From Chloroflexota bacterium (lineage in GTDB: Bacteria; Chloroflexota; UBA11872; VXOZ01), in the NCBI GenBank assembly GCA_009839775.1, contig VXOZ01000330.1, forward strand, positions 763 to 7,247: a DNA stretch of 6,485 nt, given 5' to 3'. Of this stretch, positions 6,174 through 6,485 are shown one piece after another. A model generated the notes under the pieces. The model was not told where the DNA came from, did not search any database, and saw only the letters and a list, made by a program, of their open reading frames with translations. The first letter of the stretch is position 1. Each line of letters opens with the position of its first letter. A program made the translations under genes and the position numbers.

Positions 6174-6195
6174 GCCGATAAGCTGGCGAATCGGC
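6174..6195 (-). other. Hairpin in the clpP 5' leader
   Basis: GCCGAT and ATCGGC form a perfect 6-bp stem around a 10-base loop. It lies between the putative promoter at 6216-6244 and the clpP ribosome binding site, so it would be transcribed in the leader. No T-run follows on the minus strand, so it does not look like an attenuator terminator. I see no CIRCE, CtsR or HspR site in the leader. Confidence 0.3.
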
Positions 6196-6215
6196 TCCTG
6201 CAAATGATCTGTTCC

Positions 6216-6244
6216 ATTATAGACCGCATCCTCGCCTCGGTCAC
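6216..6244 (-). promoter_or_regulatory. Putative sigma-70 type promoter of the clpP-clpX operon
   Basis: On the minus strand GTGACC (6244-6239) and TATAAT (6221-6216) are separated by 17 bases. The -10 is a perfect consensus match and the -35 matches 4 of 6 positions. Transcription would start near 6209, giving a leader of about 100 bases. It lies between the trxB stop and clpP, so clpPX can be transcribed independently of trxB. No heat-shock operator was recognised around it. Confidence 0.6.
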
Positions 6245-6336
6245 TTTGCCTGAGACGGCCCCAGAGCACAGGCGCGAACACACTCCTATTGAGAGCAACC
6301 CGCCCAACTATCCACTATGTAAGGCCCTGCCAATGC

Positions 6337-6485
6337 TCAGGCAGAGACCTCCGTAACCACCGTTTCCGGGCGCTCTACTCTATCGTACAAGTCTTCCAAG
6401 TAGTGGGTCGCGGCCACGGCGGCCGTCGTGGCGTCACCCACCGCCGTCGTGATCTGCTTCGTCAACTGCGTGCGCACGTCTCCGG
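6337..6485 (-). CDS. trxB: Thioredoxin reductase, C-terminal end (gene truncated by the window)
   Basis: The last 48 codons of a minus-strand gene, ending at TGA 6339-6337. The peptide begins GDVRTQLTKQITTAVGDATT and continues AAVAATHYLED, which matches the C-terminal FAD-binding segment of NADPH-dependent thioredoxin reductases: GDVR contacts FAD, and the following helix carries the Q-T-A-x-G-D-x-x-AA pattern. The enzyme reduces thioredoxin in the cytosol. The active-site CxxC and NADPH domain lie outside the window. A variable 14-residue tail ends the protein. The stop is about 90 bases upstream of the putative clpP promoter, and no clear intrinsic terminator separates the two genes. The visible part is short, so other flavoprotein disulfide reductases of the same fold (ferredoxin-type thioredoxin reductase, for example) are possible. 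Confidence 0.85.
   Translation of the reverse strand, partial: GDVRTQLTKQITTAVGDATTAAVAATHYLEDLYDRVERPETVVTEVSA

Overview
The window comes from a GC-rich bacterial chromosome (sample lines counted by hand give about 65-68% G+C in most genes). No marker gene fixes the taxonomy. A PaREP1/HEPN-type small gene, an M50 protease fused to CBS domains, an alpha-type carbonic anhydrase and a bacterial clpP-clpX pair together fit an uncultivated environmental lineage such as Chloroflexota. That placement is a guess from gene content only.

Left half, + strand: the 3' end of an M50 (site-2 type) intramembrane metalloprotease with two CBS domains (1-752). After a 277-base gap with a promoter-like pair and overlapping palindromes comes a 12-TM MFS exporter of the EntS-like class (1030-2385). 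Its conserved N-terminus extends well upstream of the first ATG and appears to start at a CTG codon behind a strong Shine-Dalgarno. A 167-base gap follows, then an exported alpha-carbonic anhydrase (2553-3395) with the full Zn/proton-shuttle residue set and a lipobox-like Cys. A 259-base gap with repeated GGCAG half-sites leads to a small, lower-GC PaREP1/HEPN-domain gene (3655-4041) carrying an R-x5-H motif.

Right half, - strand: reading leftward from the right edge are the last 48 codons of thioredoxin reductase (trxB, 6337-6485), a 230-base spacer with a near-consensus sigma-70 type promoter and a leader hairpin, then clpP (5486-6106) and clpX (4129-5448), 37 bases apart and very likely one transcript. 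ClpX unfolds substrates and feeds them to the ClpP barrel. clpX starts at TTG. clpX and the HEPN gene converge on an 87-base spacer with two perfect small hairpins.

Functionally the right half is protein quality control and thiol redox housekeeping. The left half is a set of independent envelope genes (protease, exporter, carbonic anhydrase) plus one accessory-looking HEPN gene. There is no CRISPR array, tRNA, rRNA, insertion sequence or obvious multi-gene defence system. The most unusual points are the CTG start of the exporter, the operator-like palindromes in front of it, the solitary HEPN gene with its own repeat-rich promoter region, and a ClpP with a non-standard strand after its catalytic His.
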